Source of the DNA: Burkholderiales bacterium
Lineage (GTDB): Bacteria; Pseudomonadota; Gammaproteobacteria; Burkholderiales; SG8-39
Direction of reading: 5' to 3'
Assembly: GCA_016649475.1 (NCBI GenBank)
Contig: JAENXP010000154.1
Location: 1-6,252 of the forward strand
Length of the DNA: 6,252 bases
This document shows positions 5,553 through 6,252 of this stretch, one piece after another (position 1 is the stretch's first letter; each line of letters opens with the position of its first letter). Both the position numbers and the translations under genes were made by a program. Under the pieces are notes generated by a model. The model searched no databases and was not told where the DNA came from. It was given only the letters and a program-made list of their open reading frames with translations.

Positions 5553-5822
5553 ATGACCGAGGCAGAATTTCGCGCACAGGCGATTGCGAACGGATTCAGT
5601 GAATTCCAGGTCAAGCACTATGTCTCTGATCTCGACGGTCCATTGCACACACATGACTTCGCAGTAACACTGCTGGTTACTGAGGGAGAATTCGCTCTGC
5701 AATTTGAAGACCGAAAGGCCATATATCAGACCGGCGAGTGCTGCAACCTTGCCGCAAATGTCATGCACGCGGAGCGCGCCGGGCCAAAGGGCGCTGTAGT
5801 GCTTCTCGCGAAGAAGGAGTAG
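5553..5822 (+). CDS. Small single-domain cupin protein
   Basis: An 89-residue protein forming one cupin beta-barrel. Cupin motif 1 is seen as GPLHTHDFAVTLLVTEGEF (29-47), with His32, His34 and a nearby Glu as metal ligands. Motif 2 is TGECCNLAANVMHAERAG (60-77), with the conserved Gly and the ligand His72. The family is widespread in proteobacteria as short stand-alone cupins of unknown substrate that begin MTEAEFRA. Adjacent Cys63-Cys64 in motif 2 are unusual and could be a redox or metal-binding variation. It has its own ribosome binding site and sits behind an AT-rich leader. Its codons are less GC-rich than those of the biosynthetic genes to its left, so it may be a more recent arrival. 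It is soluble with no signal peptide. An enzyme (dioxygenase, isomerase) or a sensor role are both possible, and nothing in the context decides. Confidence 0.8.
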   Translation: MTEAEFRAQAIANGFSEFQVKHYVSDLDGPLHTHDFAVTLLVTEGEFALQFEDRKAIYQTGECCNLAANVMHAERAGPKGAVVLLAKKE

Positions 5823-5910
5823 AACACTGCTCTGTCAATGGACGCGAGTGATTTCAGGGCATCGAATACATCGGCTTTGCGCGCAAGCTCGCTCCAGCAA
5901 CTCGCTATCG
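5823..5910. other. 88-bp convergent spacer
   Basis: The cupin gene and the minus-strand radical SAM gene end towards each other here. No clear bidirectional terminator hairpin with a T-run is seen. Confidence 0.6.
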
Positions 5911-6252
5911 CTATGCAGGCCGCAAGCTGAACTGCGCAAAGCGCCGTTTCAGTAGATCAAGGTCTGGCGAAGGCGCATTTCCCTGTGGCAGGAATCCGAC
6001 GCCGCGGCTCGCGCGGAATTCCTGCAGTGCGTAGCGGCGCACTCCCAACTCATGCAAGGTCCGCGTGAGGCGATCAAGTTCCTCCGGCGCGAGGAAATTG
6101 GCGTGCCAGGTGGTGCGAAACTCGTAGTCCACGCCGCTTGCAAGCAGCAGCCTCGCGCTCTTAAGCGCCGCCTCCCCGCTCGCGCGCACGCCGGTGATGC
6201 GCGCGTAGGCCGCGTCGAACGGCGCCTTGGCGTCGAAGCCGACCCAGTCGAC
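5911..6252 (-). CDS. Anaerobic ribonucleotide reductase activating protein, NrdG2-type radical SAM, C-terminal part
   Basis: The last 113 residues of a radical SAM protein whose start lies beyond the right edge. The frame is open to the window end, beginning VDWVGFDAKAPFDAAYARIT. The pattern DWVGFDxKAPF, then ITG, an SGEAALKSARLLLASGVDYEFR segment, and TTWHANFLAPEELDRL...LGVRRYALQEFR is characteristic of NrdG2, the longer activase that uses S-adenosylmethionine and an iron-sulfur cluster to generate the glycyl radical of the class III ribonucleotide reductase NrdD. The CxxxCxxC cluster motif would be upstream and is not in view. The stop is TAG at 5913-5911. Its partner nrdD would be expected next to it, outside the window on the right. 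A pyruvate formate-lyase activase is the main alternative, but the KAPF...LQEFR pattern favours NrdG2. Confidence 0.8.
   Translation of the reverse strand, partial: VDWVGFDAKAPFDAAYARITGVRASGEAALKSARLLLASGVDYEFRTTWHANFLAPEELDRLTRTLHELGVRRYALQEFRASRGVGFLPQGNAPSPDLDLLKRRFAQFSLRPA

Noticed and set aside
5837..5930. A 30-codon plus-strand frame starting with ATG GAC GCG in the convergent spacer
   Set aside because: It has no ribosome binding site, overlaps the end of the minus-strand radical SAM gene, and resembles no known protein.

Overview
The window is about 6.2 kb of GC-rich DNA with a housekeeping layout typical of Betaproteobacteria. The main pointers are the gene order hda / HAD phosphatase / pcnB / folK / deoxynucleoside kinase / panC and a PanC whose conserved loop reads IFVNRLQF rather than the IFVNPxQF of E. 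coli. The family assignments come from recognising motifs by eye. No database search was run, and the genus is not called.

Layout, left to right. Bases 2-340 (+) are the 3' end of hda, the regulator that inactivates DnaA-ATP. The stop codon of hda overlaps the TTG start of a HAD subfamily IB phosphatase (337-999, +). A 254-bp spacer with small inverted repeats and a weak promoter-like box follows. Then come pcnB (poly(A) polymerase I, TTG start, 1254-2594), folK (HPPK of folate synthesis, 2675-3157), a 170-bp spacer, a deoxynucleoside kinase (3328-3963) and panC (pantothenate synthetase, 3970-4806), all on +. Next is an MliC-type lysozyme-inhibitor lipoprotein with its own good ribosome binding site (4858-5226, +). 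The 326-bp spacer 5227-5552 holds a compact nested inverted-repeat element (about 5337-5423) and then a very AT-rich leader for a small single-domain cupin (5553-5822, +). The window ends inside a convergent minus-strand gene (5911-6252) for the C-terminal part of an NrdG2-type activator of anaerobic ribonucleotide reductase.

How the genes fit together. pcnB-folK-(panB)-panC is a conserved proteobacterial neighbourhood joining RNA 3'-end metabolism with folate and pantothenate (CoA) synthesis. Here a deoxynucleoside salvage kinase occupies the place before panC and panB is not present between folK and panC. The pcnB to panC genes are closely packed enough to be read as one transcription unit, apart from the 170-bp spacer before the kinase. 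The lipoprotein, cupin and NrdG2 genes look like separate units. The NrdG2-type activator suggests a facultative or anaerobic lifestyle.

I see no new multi-gene system, phage, transposon, CRISPR array, rRNA or tRNA. The most worthwhile oddities are the nested inverted-repeat element at 5337-5423, the missing panB, and the inefficient-looking translation start of pcnB.
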